This document shows positions 9,389 through 18,023 of a stretch of DNA of 64,000 bases, piece after piece. A program made the position numbers and the translations under genes. This DNA is from G965216695 sp965216695 (lineage in GTDB: Bacteria > Pseudomonadota > Gammaproteobacteria > Pseudomonadales > Azotimanducaceae): positions 1,798,001 to 1,862,000 of the forward strand of contig OZ244212.1 in NCBI GenBank assembly GCA_965216695.1, in the 5' to 3' direction. Position 1 is the stretch's first letter; each line of letters begins with the position of its first letter. The notes under the pieces are model-generated. The model saw only the letters and a program-made list of their open reading frames with translations, ran no database searches and was not told the DNA's origin.

Positions 9389-10335
9389 TGGGTGCACGCA
9401 AACCGGTCGCCTGGGCTCGAATGTTCTTCGCTGTCGCCATGACAGCGCTCACGGGCACCACGGCGCACGCCACACCGGAACCGCCGTATTGCGGTACCGA
9501 AGGCGTGTGGATTCAAACCCTCGGTGGTGGCGGGCCGGAACTGAGTGACGGTCAGGGCGGGGCCAGCTACCTCATCTGGCTCGACGACACCGCGAAGGTG
9601 TTGATCGACCCCGCGCCTGGATCGTCCTTGCGCTTCGACGAGGCCGGCGCTGATTTCGCCGATCTGGATGCGATTCTACTGACCCACCTGCACGTCGATC
9701 ACGCAGGCGACCTGCCCGCGTTCGTGAAGGGATCGTACTTCGCGGAGCGCACACGGCTCCTCCCGGTGATCGGTCCCGATGGCAACGACCGCTTCCCGGA
9801 CACCGTTACCTTCGTTAACCGGCTGATAGGACCCGAGGGTGCTTTCCCGTACCTCGCCGATTTCCTCACGTCCGCAAGCAGCGGCGGCTACAAACTCAGC
9901 GTGCGCAACGTGCCAGCTACCGGAAACCGTCGCTGGGCCCGCTTCGGCACACAAACGGTCCGAACTGCCGCGATGCCGGTACACCACGGCGGCGTTCCCG
10001 CAATAGCCTGGCGTGTCGAAATTGGCGACACGGCAATCGTGATAACCGGCGACTTCAACAATCAGAAAAACGTAATCGCCAAATTCGCCAAGGGTGCGGA
10101 CGCGCTCGTAATCACCCATGCCATTCCTGAGATCGCGCGCGGGACAGCCCGCGACCTACATGTTATTCCGAGCCAGATCGGCCAGATTGCCGAGCAGGCC
10201 GGCGTGCGGATGGTCATCCTCGGACATCGCATGAGCCGCACCCGCGGTCGCGAGAGTCAGAGCAGAGAGGCGCTGGAAGCCCGCTACCTGGGGCCGTTGA
10301 TATTCGCTAACGATCTCGAATGCTGGGGCCTATAA
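9388..10335 (+). CDS. Secreted MBL-fold metallohydrolase
   Basis: 315 residues with a signal peptide (basic start, hydrophobic AMTALTGTTAHA, cleavage likely after AHA near residue 29), so the enzyme probably works in the periplasm. The zinc motif HLHVDHAGD begins at His100; further ligands are expected in PVHHGG, ITGDFN and the late LGHRMS. This is the layout of the broad MBL hydrolase superfamily (arylsulfatase/phosphodiesterase-like), with no closer assignment possible. The start ATG overlaps the stop of nadE (TAATG). Confidence 0.88.
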   Translation: MGARKPVAWARMFFAVAMTALTGTTAHATPEPPYCGTEGVWIQTLGGGGPELSDGQGGASYLIWLDDTAKVLIDPAPGSSLRFDEAGADFADLDAILLTHLHVDHAGDLPAFVKGSYFAERTRLLPVIGPDGNDRFPDTVTFVNRLIGPEGAFPYLADFLTSASSGGYKLSVRNVPATGNRRWARFGTQTVRTAAMPVHHGGVPAIAWRVEIGDTAIVITGDFNNQKNVIAKFAKGADALVITHAIPEIARGTARDLHVIPSQIGQIAEQAGVRMVILGHRMSRTRGRESQSREALEARYLGPLIFANDLECWGL

Positions 10336-10336
10336 T
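10331..10336 (+). promoter_or_regulatory. Candidate -10 element (TATAAT) ahead of bTHX
   Basis: A perfect TATAAT hexamer overlaps the end of the upstream hydrolase gene, 52 bases before the bTHX ATG. No convincing -35 is seen 16-18 bases upstream, so the call rests on the -10 match and position alone. Confidence 0.4.
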
Positions 10337-10388
10337 GCGGGCGACTTCTTATCGACAACGCAATAGGTAATGGCAGTGAGTAAATACC

Positions 10389-10493
10389 ATGGGTAAAGGC
10401 GACGCACGGACCAAGCGCGGCAAGATCATTCGCGGCTCGTTCGGCAATTCCCGTCCGCGGCGGAAGAAAAAGCCATCGAAGGACACGAAGTAA
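10389..10493 (+). CDS. 30S ribosomal protein bTHX
   Basis: A 34-residue, strongly basic peptide starting MGKGDARTKRGKIIRGSFGN and continuing with SRPRRKKK. This matches the small 30S subunit protein THX family, whose members begin with MGKGD, carry a KRGKI core, and are about this size. It is expected to sit in the head of the 30S subunit among rRNA helices. The gene is short and easily missed. Its -1 frame is open almost throughout and runs into the DUF924 gene, an unusual arrangement described in the findings. Confidence 0.88.
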   Translation: MGKGDARTKRGKIIRGSFGNSRPRRKKKPSKDTK

Positions 10494-11083
10494 ATCCCAC
10501 GGACATCGTCGAATTCTGGTTCGGCGAACTGACGGACGGTTTTGCAGACGACGCCCACCGTAAACGCTGGTTTACCGGCGGGCCGGAGTTCGACGATGCA
10601 ATCCGCGCACGTTTCGAACACACCTGCGACTCAGCGCTTGCCGGCGCGTACCGTGATTGGCTCCACGAACCCACAGGCCGGCTCGCATTCATTCTGGTGA
10701 ACGATCAGTTTCCGCGTAACCTCTATCGGCAGAATGCGCGTGCGTTTGCGAACGATTCGCTGGCGATCGACGCAGCGCGCGAAGGCGTTCTGCGAGGCGA
10801 CGATCTGGCGCTAACGATCGATCAACGCGTGTTCTTCTATCTGCCGTTCGAACATTCCGAATCTCTGCTGGATCAGCACACGTCTGTGGGGCTCTACAGC
10901 AAACTCCGCGACGACACTCCGCCCGCGCACCGTGAGCTTTCCGAAACAACCCTGAGTTATGCTGAAGCCCACCGCAGCGCGATTCTGCGCTTTGGCCGCT
11001 TTCCGCACCGCAACACTGTCCTGGGCCGCGCGTCGCGCCCAGACGAGATCGAGTATCTGGAGCAAGGCGGCGGATTCGGCTGA
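10475..11083 (+). CDS. DUF924 family protein, no canonical start codon
   Basis: The frame clearly encodes a complete DUF924 protein: IVEFWFGEL, HRKRWFTGGPEFDDAIR, LAFILVNDQFPRNLYR, YLPFEHSES and a final RPDEIEYLEQ. DUF924 proteins are TPR-like helical proteins of unknown function and about 180-200 residues. The frame is open back to 10397, inside bTHX, but contains no ATG, GTG or TTG before the GTG at 10697, which lies deep within the conserved domain. The coordinate given uses an ATC at 10475 preceded by a GGAAGA about 7 bases away; this start is a guess. Frameshifting from bTHX or a sequence error are alternatives. Confidence 0.8.
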   Translation: MEGHEVNPTDIVEFWFGELTDGFADDAHRKRWFTGGPEFDDAIRARFEHTCDSALAGAYRDWLHEPTGRLAFILVNDQFPRNLYRQNARAFANDSLAIDAAREGVLRGDDLALTIDQRVFFYLPFEHSESLLDQHTSVGLYSKLRDDTPPAHRELSETTLSYAEAHRSAILRFGRFPHRNTVLGRASRPDEIEYLEQGGGFG

Positions 11084-11205
11084 TACACCGGCAGATTCCG
11101 AACGTTAAATCCTCCTCTATCCGCCAACGCAATCGGTTCGAGAAACGTCGCATACCAGTGCGCAGAATAGCTGTCCGCTGGCATCGAACGCGTTTCAGTT
11201 AGGAA

Positions 11206-12600
11206 TCACTCGACGAGGGGCGCCGCCAGATAGTCCGCCGCAAGTTGCGCCATCGCGCGGACGCCGGGTAGCAGCGCACCTTCGTCGGCGTCGAACAACG
11301 GCGAATGATTCGGTACCGCCTGCTCGGCCGGTACGTCGGGTGAGCGTCCACCGATAAAGAAAAAGAATCCTGGTACCGCCTGCTGATAAAAGCTGAAGTC
11401 CTCGGCACCGGTGATCCGATTTCCCAGGCGCACGTTGTCGCCGCCGTACACGCGCTGCAGCGTGGGAAGCATGTGCGCAGTCAACGCTTCGTCGTTGAAC
11501 GTCACGGGCACGCCCGGGTCCACGACGACTTCCGCAGTCGCGCCCATAGACTCCGCGACCGCGGTCACCACGGCCGTGAGCCTCTGCTCGATATCCACCC
11601 GCGTTTGCGGGTCGAACGTGCGTATCGTGCCGCTCATCGTCGCCACGTCAGGAATGATGTTGTTCCGCACACCAGCGTGAAAGCTTCCAACCGATACCAC
11701 TGCAGGCGCCCGGGTAATGTCGACCTGGCGGCTCACGATGCTCTGCAGCGCTGTAACCACGTGCGCACCCACCAGAATGGGATCGACGCCCGCCCAGGGC
11801 ATTGCGCCGTGGGTCTGGCGTCCGCGCAGCGTAATGTCGAAGCGCTGGGCGCTCGCCATCGCACCACCCGGGCGGTAGCTCGCCTCACCCACCGCATCGG
11901 CCTGGCCGATGTGCAGGCCGAAAATCGCGTCCACCTGTGGCTCTGCCAACACGCCCTCGGCCACCATCATGCTGGCGCCGCCGTCCTCACCCTGCGGCGG
12001 CCCTTCTTCCGCCGGCTGAAAAACGAACTTAACCGTGCCGGGTATCTGCTCGCGCACGCCGGCCAGCACCGCCGCGGCGCCCATCAGAATGGCGGTATGG
12101 TTGTCGTGCCCGCACGCGTGCATGACATTGACCTCCCGACCTTCGTACATCCCCTTCGCCTGGGACGCGAACTCGAGGCCCGTCTGTTCGGCGACCGGCA
12201 GCGCGTCCATATCCGCGCGCAGCGCGACGACGGCGCCGGGTTTACCGCCCTTCAGCACACCCACAACACCCGTATGTGCGACACCGGTACGCACGTCCAT
12301 ACCGAGACTTCGCAGATGCTCGGCAACCAGTTTGGCGGTGCGAAACTCGCGATTCGACAGCTCCGGATGCTGGTGGATGTCACGCCGCCATGCGATCACG
12401 GCGGGTTCCACTTCCGCCGCCAGCCGGTCAATTTCCTCACTAAGCGGTGTTTGCGCGCTCAACATCGGTACTGTCAACGCAAGCCACACACCGGCGAGCG
12501 CCGACACGATCGGAGCCGTGCACACGACCGCAACAACCGGACGCAACCTGTAGGCGAAATCGAACAAAACGCTACCTCGATGTGGTAAACGCGTTAGCAT
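11206..12600 (-). CDS. Exported M20-family amidohydrolase
   Basis: 464 residues of the M20D amidohydrolase group (N-acyl amino acid or hippurate hydrolases). After a long hydrophobic export segment ending near SAQ (about residue 50) come HQHPELS, VALRADMDALP, the zinc motif HACGHDNH (about 161-168), EEGPPQGEDGG (catalytic Glu near 196) and GAEDFSFY near 398. All metal and catalytic positions of the family are present. It likely hydrolyses N-acyl amino acids in the periplasm. The start is uncertain: ATG at 12600, or an internal TTG preceded by GAGGT that would give a shorter signal peptide. Confidence 0.92.
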   Translation of the reverse strand: MLTRLPHRGSVLFDFAYRLRPVVAVVCTAPIVSALAGVWLALTVPMLSAQTPLSEEIDRLAAEVEPAVIAWRRDIHQHPELSNREFRTAKLVAEHLRSLGMDVRTGVAHTGVVGVLKGGKPGAVVALRADMDALPVAEQTGLEFASQAKGMYEGREVNVMHACGHDNHTAILMGAAAVLAGVREQIPGTVKFVFQPAEEGPPQGEDGGASMMVAEGVLAEPQVDAIFGLHIGQADAVGEASYRPGGAMASAQRFDITLRGRQTHGAMPWAGVDPILVGAHVVTALQSIVSRQVDITRAPAVVSVGSFHAGVRNNIIPDVATMSGTIRTFDPQTRVDIEQRLTAVVTAVAESMGATAEVVVDPGVPVTFNDEALTAHMLPTLQRVYGGDNVRLGNRITGAEDFSFYQQAVPGFFFFIGGRSPDVPAEQAVPNHSPLFDADEGALLPGVRAMAQLAADYLAAPLVE

Positions 12601-12638
12601 ACACGGGCTACATAACAACCTGAAACGCGGCCATATCC

Positions 12639-13277
12639 ATGCAATTCGACACCTCCGTTACCGACGAACTCCTCGCGACCACCCGTGCCGTACGCAAACG
12701 GCTGGACCTCGAAAAACCCGTACCCAAAGAGGTCATTCGCGAATGCCTGGAACTGGCGGTTCAAGCACCCACTGGCTCCAACTCGCAAACCTGGCGCTGG
12801 ATGGTGGTTGAGGACGCCGACAAGAAGAAAGCCCTGGCCGATCTGTACCGATCCGCCGGCGAAACCTACCTTGCTGCCGGCGGGGAACAGGCCGCAGCGT
12901 CCGGCAACAAGCAGACACAACGCGTGTTCACATCGGCGATGTACCTGGTGGAACACCTGCACGAAGTGCCGCTGCACGTGATTCCCTGCATCCAGGGACG
13001 CCCCGACGATCAAGTGCCCCCCGCGATGTATGCGGGCCTGTACGGATCGATCTTCCCAGCAGTGTGGAATTTTCAGCTTGCACTGCGTTCCCGTGGGCTG
13101 GGTTCGACGCTCACCACATTGCATCTGCTGAAGGAGCGTGAAGCCGCCGAGTTGCTGGGTATACCGGACGATGTGATGCAGGTGGCACTGCTGCCGGTGG
13201 GGTATACGATCGGCACCGACTTCAAGCGCGCGACCCGCCCGCCCGTAGACAACATCACGCACTGGGACACCTGGTAG
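12639..13277 (+). CDS. Nitroreductase-family protein
   Basis: 212 residues of the FMN-dependent nitroreductase fold. The FMN-contact start TRAVRKRLDLEKPVP, the APTGSNSQTWRW segment (about 44-55) and the second half GLGSTLTT, LGIPDDVMQVALLPVGY are all typical. Members reduce nitro compounds, quinones or other small substrates with NAD(P)H as homodimers. It is divergent from the M20 amidohydrolase with under 40 bases between, so both promoters must be compact. Substrate unknown. Confidence 0.92.
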   Translation: MQFDTSVTDELLATTRAVRKRLDLEKPVPKEVIRECLELAVQAPTGSNSQTWRWMVVEDADKKKALADLYRSAGETYLAAGGEQAAASGNKQTQRVFTSAMYLVEHLHEVPLHVIPCIQGRPDDQVPPAMYAGLYGSIFPAVWNFQLALRSRGLGSTLTTLHLLKEREAAELLGIPDDVMQVALLPVGYTIGTDFKRATRPPVDNITHWDTW

Positions 13278-13284
13278 CGCACGC

Positions 13285-13869
13285 CTACGTTGCGCGTTTA
13301 ACCGTTCGGCTCGCCGCGAAGCGCACCCCCGCTGCGGCGACGCCTACCAGCACAAGACCCCAGTACTCCGGTTGCTCCGGCAGCCGGCCTGCAAAGGTGT
13401 ACACAAACACCACCCACAGATAGTGCATACCCGTACGATGCAGACGATTCCAGTTGCGTCCCAGCCGCCGGCGCGCGGGGCGATTGGACGTGAAAGCCAT
13501 AGCCCAGAGGAGCAAAAACGGGGTGCCGCCAAGAACGAGCGTTACCGGATCGGGCAGTTCGCCGGTGGCCTGCACGTGCAGCACAATGAATGCGAAATGG
13601 ATCGTCATAGCAATCGCAGTTGCCAATCCCAGGTACCGCCGATGCGCAAGCAACCATTTACCTACCCCAAACAACTGGAACATCGGCCGCGCAACGTAGG
13701 CGAGCACGAAGAACGTGTAACCAATCCGCGCCGTCACACGCAAACAGTATTCGTAGTACGGAATCCGTCCGGCCTCGGCGAACGCTAACGCGTCCGGACC
13801 GTTCAGAAACCAGCCGAGCGCCAGGCTGACCGCGGCGATGATCCAGATATTGCTGAGATCGATGCGCAT
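13285..13869 (-). CDS. Ferric-reductase-like transmembrane protein
   Basis: 194 residues with about five or six membrane helices. Conserved histidines occur where haem-binding members of the ferric reductase-like domain (MsrQ/YedZ, FRE) have them: LAHRRYLGLAT, MTIHFAFIVLH, and WNRLHRTGMHYLWVVF. It may bind b-type haem and pass electrons across the inner membrane, but no MsrP-like partner is nearby. It is the last gene of a leftward four-gene block, starting 15 bases after the TonB-domain gene stops. Confidence 0.75.
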   Translation of the reverse strand: MRIDLSNIWIIAAVSLALGWFLNGPDALAFAEAGRIPYYEYCLRVTARIGYTFFVLAYVARPMFQLFGVGKWLLAHRRYLGLATAIAMTIHFAFIVLHVQATGELPDPVTLVLGGTPFLLLWAMAFTSNRPARRRLGRNWNRLHRTGMHYLWVVFVYTFAGRLPEQPEYWGLVLVGVAAAGVRFAASRTVKRAT

Positions 13870-13883
13870 CGATTGATGTTCGC

Positions 13884-14270
13884 CTATTCGGACTGGTTGG
13901 ACTGGTCGTACCGATCGTAGCGGGCGGTGTCACCCAGGCGGAACCGAACGCGGCTCGTCACGTTTTCCACAGCTACGACTTTTCCGCCACGTCTTGCCGG
14001 AACATAGCGCCACGATCGCACGGCTGCGAGCGCCGCGTCGTCGAATAGCTCCGGCGGCTCACTCGACACGACGCGCGCACGTACTACGCGTCCATCCGCC
14101 GACACGTCGTATTGCACGAGCACGTCCCCTTCCAAACCGTTCTTCCGCGCGTCCGCGGGGTATACCGGACCGTCGCCGGACACGAGTTGCAGAGGCCGAT
14201 CGGGCGTCGCACATGCCGCAACAACGAGCACGCTTACGACAAATACACTGGTATGAAAACGACGGATCAT
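13884..14270 (-). CDS. TonB C-terminal-domain lipoprotein
   Basis: 128 residues. The N-terminus is a lipoprotein signal (FVVSVLVVAAC, lipobox Cys near residue 20). The rest is a TonB-type C-terminal domain: YPADARKNGLEGDVLVQYDV, then VRARVVSSEPPELFDDAALAAVRSWRYVPA. Such stand-alone domains are attached to the membrane and bind partners, but lack the TonB energising helix. The ATG at 14270 is preferred to a TTG one codon upstream. It lies 30 bases downstream of the sugar kinase. The role in the block is unclear. Confidence 0.82.
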   Translation of the reverse strand: MIRRFHTSVFVVSVLVVAACATPDRPLQLVSGDGPVYPADARKNGLEGDVLVQYDVSADGRVVRARVVSSEPPELFDDAALAAVRSWRYVPARRGGKVVAVENVTSRVRFRLGDTARYDRYDQSNQSE

Positions 14271-14300
14271 CAATCCGGAACAGGATACGCACCGAACCGA

Positions 14301-15329
14301 TCATGCGCCATCGGTACCCGGCGCGTCGCACAAAGCGCACGCCAGGTCGTGCAGTTCGGATTCGATACGCTCCAACGTTTGCACCAGGCTGAACTGCGCC
14401 CGGGCCCGCTCCAGATTGTCGCCACGACGACGGACCCGGAAATAGCGGTCACCTAACAGGTGATCCGTTAGAAAGCGCACGCCCAACATGAACGCCACAT
14501 AAGCGGGTGCGCGCGCGGCGTCGGCGGCGACAAGCTCCTGAGCCAGGCCGTCACGAAAGCCGCGCAACAGCGTCCGGAAAACCCCGATCGGTTCGTTCGC
14601 GCCTGCCATGGCGCTGCGGGCGAGATCACCGAAATCCCAAGCCCAGTGCCCCGGCATCACCGTGTCGAGATCGAGCACCGCGCGAACACGCGTTGGCCTC
14701 GCGTGGTCGAACATCACGTTGTCCAGTTTGCAGTCGCCGTGCACGATGCCGGTGTGCCCCGAGAACGAGTCGGCAAGAACACGCCGCGCGTCCACAAAGC
14801 GTCGTAGCTCCGCGGGCGGTTCGCGCTGCACCGCCGCCTGGTCGAATGCGCGCAGATAGAAAGACAACTGCATGAACCCGTCGATCTGTGCGCACACCGG
14901 CTGCGAGATGTCGCCAAGCCAGCCCTGAACCCGCGCAAAAGCCGACGCCGCGGCCGCCAACGCCGGCGCCTCCATATCGGGCGAGCCAGGATGCGCATCT
15001 TCCACGTAGCGCCAGAGACGCCAGACGCCGCCGTCCGCGTCCACGTGCCACTGATCCCCGTTAGCGGTGGGAACCAGATCCGGAAACAGCGCGGGTTCGT
15101 GTTGCCGCAGGTGCGCGCTGACGCCAGCGACCTGCCGCATCAACGCCTCAGGGTCTTGAAACACCCGCTCATTGATGCGCTGGAGGACGTATCGCCCCTC
15201 CTGTTCAGATACCAGGTACGTGTCGTTGATATGCCCATCGCCCAGCGGTTGTACCGCCCGTCCGCGTCGCGACGGCTTGGACGGAAACCACGCATGCGGT
15301 ATGTCGACCGCCGACACGGTCCGCTCACC
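14301..15329 (-). CDS. NahK-like sugar kinase (APH-fold phosphotransferase)
   Basis: 342 residues of the aminoglycoside-phosphotransferase fold, closest in pattern to N-acetylhexosamine 1-kinase: LGDGHINDTYLV (nucleotide loop), YVLQRINERVFQDPEALM, the catalytic HGDCKLDNVMFD (about 196-207) and metal-binding VLDLDTVMPGHWAWDFGD. The GTG at 15329 is chosen because it overlaps the TGA of the upstream hexosaminidase (GTGA). Coupling to a GH20 enzyme suggests it phosphorylates the GlcNAc or GalNAc that enzyme frees. The sugar specificity is inference from family and context. Confidence 0.85.
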   Translation of the reverse strand, partial: GERTVSAVDIPHAWFPSKPSRRGRAVQPLGDGHINDTYLVSEQEGRYVLQRINERVFQDPEALMRQVAGVSAHLRQHEPALFPDLVPTANGDQWHVDADGGVWRLWRYVEDAHPGSPDMEAPALAAAASAFARVQGWLGDISQPVCAQIDGFMQLSFYLRAFDQAAVQREPPAELRRFVDARRVLADSFSGHTGIVHGDCKLDNVMFDHARPTRVRAVLDLDTVMPGHWAWDFGDLARSAMAGANEPIGVFRTLLRGFRDGLAQELVAADAARAPAYVAFMLGVRFLTDHLLGDRYFRVRRRGDNLERARAQFSLVQTLERIESELHDLACALCDAPGTDGA

Positions 15330-17319
15330 CACGATTGCGCGCTTCAAGCCAGCGCGCGGCTGCATGGTCGAACGCCACCACATACTCACCGATTGCGTCG
15401 CCCACCGGAGGCATTTGCCCGCTAGACGCGCCGGTCAGTTCGCCACCGACGAGCCGCACCCAGATCAGCACGCGCCGAACCGCGGGTCGCATCTCGTCGG
15501 GAAACTGAGCCACCGCGGCATCCTGTTCCCAGTCCGGAAAATCGGCCCGCCACCGCTCAACCAAGGTTCGCAGCGTCGCTACGTCGTCGGCGTCGAACGC
15601 CGAGGACAGCGCCACCGCCGAGCAACTCTCGGGAACCAACGCATCCGCAACGCGCGCCAGTGGGGTATTGGCATCGTAAGGCCTGGCTTGCGGAATCTCG
15701 GTGCCTCGCAGGCGCGCGGCAAGCGCTTCCGGGCCGAGCAGGCGCGCGTACCACTTCACGGGTTCGAGCAGGGTCACCAGATCATGAAACGCGCGCGGTA
15801 CGCCGAAGCGCTCGAGCAGGGTGCGCACATCGGCTTCCATGTCCAGGATCCCGGCTTCGGCCAGCATTCGGTTCGCAGCGTTCACCAGCGGGGCCGCGTT
15901 GCGTGGTTGGGGCGGCTCCGGTTGCCAGTACAAAGCCGCCGCGACGGGAAGTCGCGACCACAAACGCGGTGTAACCAGCTCGCTGGTTACGAGCTCAGAC
16001 CACAGGCACGCGCAACCGCCCACCACCTCGCCGCCCTGCCTCGGCGGCGTCAACGCCTCGTTACGCCAATGTTTGGTCCATGCCATACCGGCGGCCGCAT
16101 GTGCAAATCGCGGGTCGGTAAGCAACGCGTCCTCTGCGGACTCCAGGACGTCAACTGGAGCGAGCGGGTCGAAGGCGGCATGCACGTCCGGTGGGTAGAA
16201 CAGATCCAGATACTGACCTGCTGACATCACGCAATCGTGGCCCGCATGCAACGCCCGCGCTTTCGCGTGCGCCCCCCGCCAGGCCTGCACCAGAACCGAC
16301 TGCGGCAACGTGGGATGGATCGCGTCATCCCACACCATCGCCGTTTTGCCCCGAGCTTCTACACGCTGCACCACGCGGCAGACAAAGTCTGCCTGCAACG
16401 CGGCGGCGTCCCCCAGACCACGGTCGGCCATGTACGCCTGCACGCGCGAGCTCTCGCGCCACGCGTCCGCCTTTACTTCGTCCCCGCCGATGTGAACGAC
16501 CGGATCTGGAAACACCGTGCCCAGCTCTTCGAGCAGTTGGTCTACGGCATCGATCACCACGTCGGAGCTCACGTCGAGACAGGTATCGTGCACGCCGAAG
16601 CGGGCGCTGGCGTCGACGGGACGCACGCCCCATTCGGGATAGGCACGTACCCAGCTCGTAGTGTGGCCCGGCATATCGATCTCCGGGATTACGCGAATAC
16701 CCCGGTCTGCGGCAAACGCCACCAGTGCCCGCAACACGTCCCACGAGTACGAATCCGCCGCAGCAAGCGCCGGGTGCGCCCGGGAGCGAAACCGGAATGC
16801 CTGATCGTCCGTAAGGTGCAGCTGCAATACATTGAGCTTGCAGAACGCCATGGCTTCGAGTGTTTTGTAGAGCACGTGCGGTTCTATGTAGTGCCGCGCC
16901 ACATCAAGCATCACCCCACGCCAACGCAGTCGCGGTGCATCAACGATCTCGACGCCGGCCAGCGCGTTTCCGCGCACACACTGCACAAGAGTCACCAGCG
17001 CACGCAGCGCACCCGCGGGTTCGGGTGCCGCAACCCGCACGCCACCCGCGTCGATGGTCAACCGATAGGACTCGTCCGCAGAACTGCCAGACTGGGCACT
17101 GCCAAGGTCAATGGTGATTGGTGTCGCCGTAGAACGCTGCAACCCCGACGCGCGCTCCCGAATCTGGCGCCACGCCCGCGCCACTGCCCGCGCGGCGGGT
17201 CGATCGCGCTTGCCGGCCCAGGTAACGTCGAAACCATGCACCGACAGCGGGCAAAGGGTCTGCGTCCGTTCGACGCTTAGCGGCTGCGGCACAAACACCG
17301 GTTTGTCTGCATCCGTCAC
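15325..17319 (-). CDS. GH20 beta-N-acetylhexosaminidase
   Basis: 664 residues, GTG start. An N-terminal GH20b-like domain precedes a GH20 barrel beginning WRGVMLDVARHYIE. The catalytic acid pair is in HIGGDEVKADAW (Asp-Glu near 278-279), and LHLTDDQAFRFRSRAHP and PEIDMPGHTTSWVRAYP are family signatures. The enzyme cleaves terminal GlcNAc or GalNAc by substrate-assisted catalysis. No signal peptide is seen, so it probably acts in the cytoplasm on imported oligosaccharides. It is the first gene of the leftward block and is divergent from the SIS isomerase gene. Confidence 0.93.
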   Translation of the reverse strand: MTDADKPVFVPQPLSVERTQTLCPLSVHGFDVTWAGKRDRPAARAVARAWRQIRERASGLQRSTATPITIDLGSAQSGSSADESYRLTIDAGGVRVAAPEPAGALRALVTLVQCVRGNALAGVEIVDAPRLRWRGVMLDVARHYIEPHVLYKTLEAMAFCKLNVLQLHLTDDQAFRFRSRAHPALAAADSYSWDVLRALVAFAADRGIRVIPEIDMPGHTTSWVRAYPEWGVRPVDASARFGVHDTCLDVSSDVVIDAVDQLLEELGTVFPDPVVHIGGDEVKADAWRESSRVQAYMADRGLGDAAALQADFVCRVVQRVEARGKTAMVWDDAIHPTLPQSVLVQAWRGAHAKARALHAGHDCVMSAGQYLDLFYPPDVHAAFDPLAPVDVLESAEDALLTDPRFAHAAAGMAWTKHWRNEALTPPRQGGEVVGGCACLWSELVTSELVTPRLWSRLPVAAALYWQPEPPQPRNAAPLVNAANRMLAEAGILDMEADVRTLLERFGVPRAFHDLVTLLEPVKWYARLLGPEALAARLRGTEIPQARPYDANTPLARVADALVPESCSAVALSSAFDADDVATLRTLVERWRADFPDWEQDAAVAQFPDEMRPAVRRVLIWVRLVGGELTGASSGQMPPVGDAIGEYVVAFDHAAARWLEARNRG

Positions 17320-17413
17320 GGATCCGCGCCCCGCGCCTGCGCAGGATTCTTGATCGGCCTATGCGTGCATGCCACCATCCGCGCTCCCACCAGCGGTCAG
17401 CATCGAGGTTGCC

Positions 17414-18013
17414 ATGGACATCAAGTCCCGCATGCAGGCAGTGCTGCAGGCGGAAGCGCAAGCCATCGCCGCAGTCAAGGTTACGCAGGATTTCGTGGCC
17501 GCGGTAGAGGTGCTGATTGCGTGCCGCGGCAAAGTGCTTACCACCGGCATCGGCAAAGCGGGCCACATTGCGCGCAAATTCGCGGCTACGCTCTGTTCCA
17601 CCGCAACACCCGCCGACTTCATTCACCCGGCGGAAGCCGCGCACGGCGACATCGGCCTGGTGGGTACAGACGACGTGATGTTCGCGTTCTCCACCAGCGG
17701 CAAGAGCACGGAAGTGCTGGAGATCCTCGAACTCTCCCGGCATCTTGGCGTAGCGAAGATCATCGGGGTGACCAGCCATCCGGATTCGAGCCTGCGCGAC
17801 TATTCAGACCTGGTGCTCGATATGGGGGAAATCGAGGAGCCCTGTCCTCTCGGATTGACCCCCAGCGCCAGCATGGCGGTAATGCTCGCAATCAGCGACG
17901 CCATCGCGCTGGCACTGCTCGAAGCCAAGGGCGTAACCCGGGAGGACTACGGTCTGCGCCACCACGGCGGCTACCTCGGCCGCGCCGCACGCACCGACAA
18001 CCTGCCCGGCTGA
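17414..18013 (+). CDS. KpsF/GutQ-type SIS-domain sugar isomerase, no CBS domains
   Basis: 199 residues. The SIS domain is very like arabinose-5-phosphate isomerases: TTGIGKAGHIARKFAATLCS, then TPADFIHPAEAAHGDIGLV, FSTSGKSTEVLEIL and GLTPSASMAVMLAISDAIA. Typical KpsF/GutQ proteins are about 320 residues with two C-terminal CBS domains; here the protein ends after HHGGYLGRAA, so those are missing. The ATG at 17414 has GAGGT 6 bases before it. It may interconvert phosphosugars for the adjacent amino-sugar genes, but the substrate is inference. Confidence 0.85.
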   Translation: MDIKSRMQAVLQAEAQAIAAVKVTQDFVAAVEVLIACRGKVLTTGIGKAGHIARKFAATLCSTATPADFIHPAEAAHGDIGLVGTDDVMFAFSTSGKSTEVLEILELSRHLGVAKIIGVTSHPDSSLRDYSDLVLDMGEIEEPCPLGLTPSASMAVMLAISDAIALALLEAKGVTREDYGLRHHGGYLGRAARTDNLPG

Positions 18014-18023
18014 TCGTCACATC

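Noticed and set aside
10464..10472. Strong programmed -1 frameshift site in bTHX
   Set aside because: The run reads G-AAA-AAG in frame, a weaker match than the classic A-AAA-AAG, and no downstream stimulatory stem was identified; kept only as one possibility in the DUF924 finding.
11473..12588. A 371-codon open frame opposite the M20 amidohydrolase gene
   Set aside because: It mirrors the codon pattern of a strongly supported gene, has a low-complexity Arg/His-rich translation and no ribosome site or family motif.
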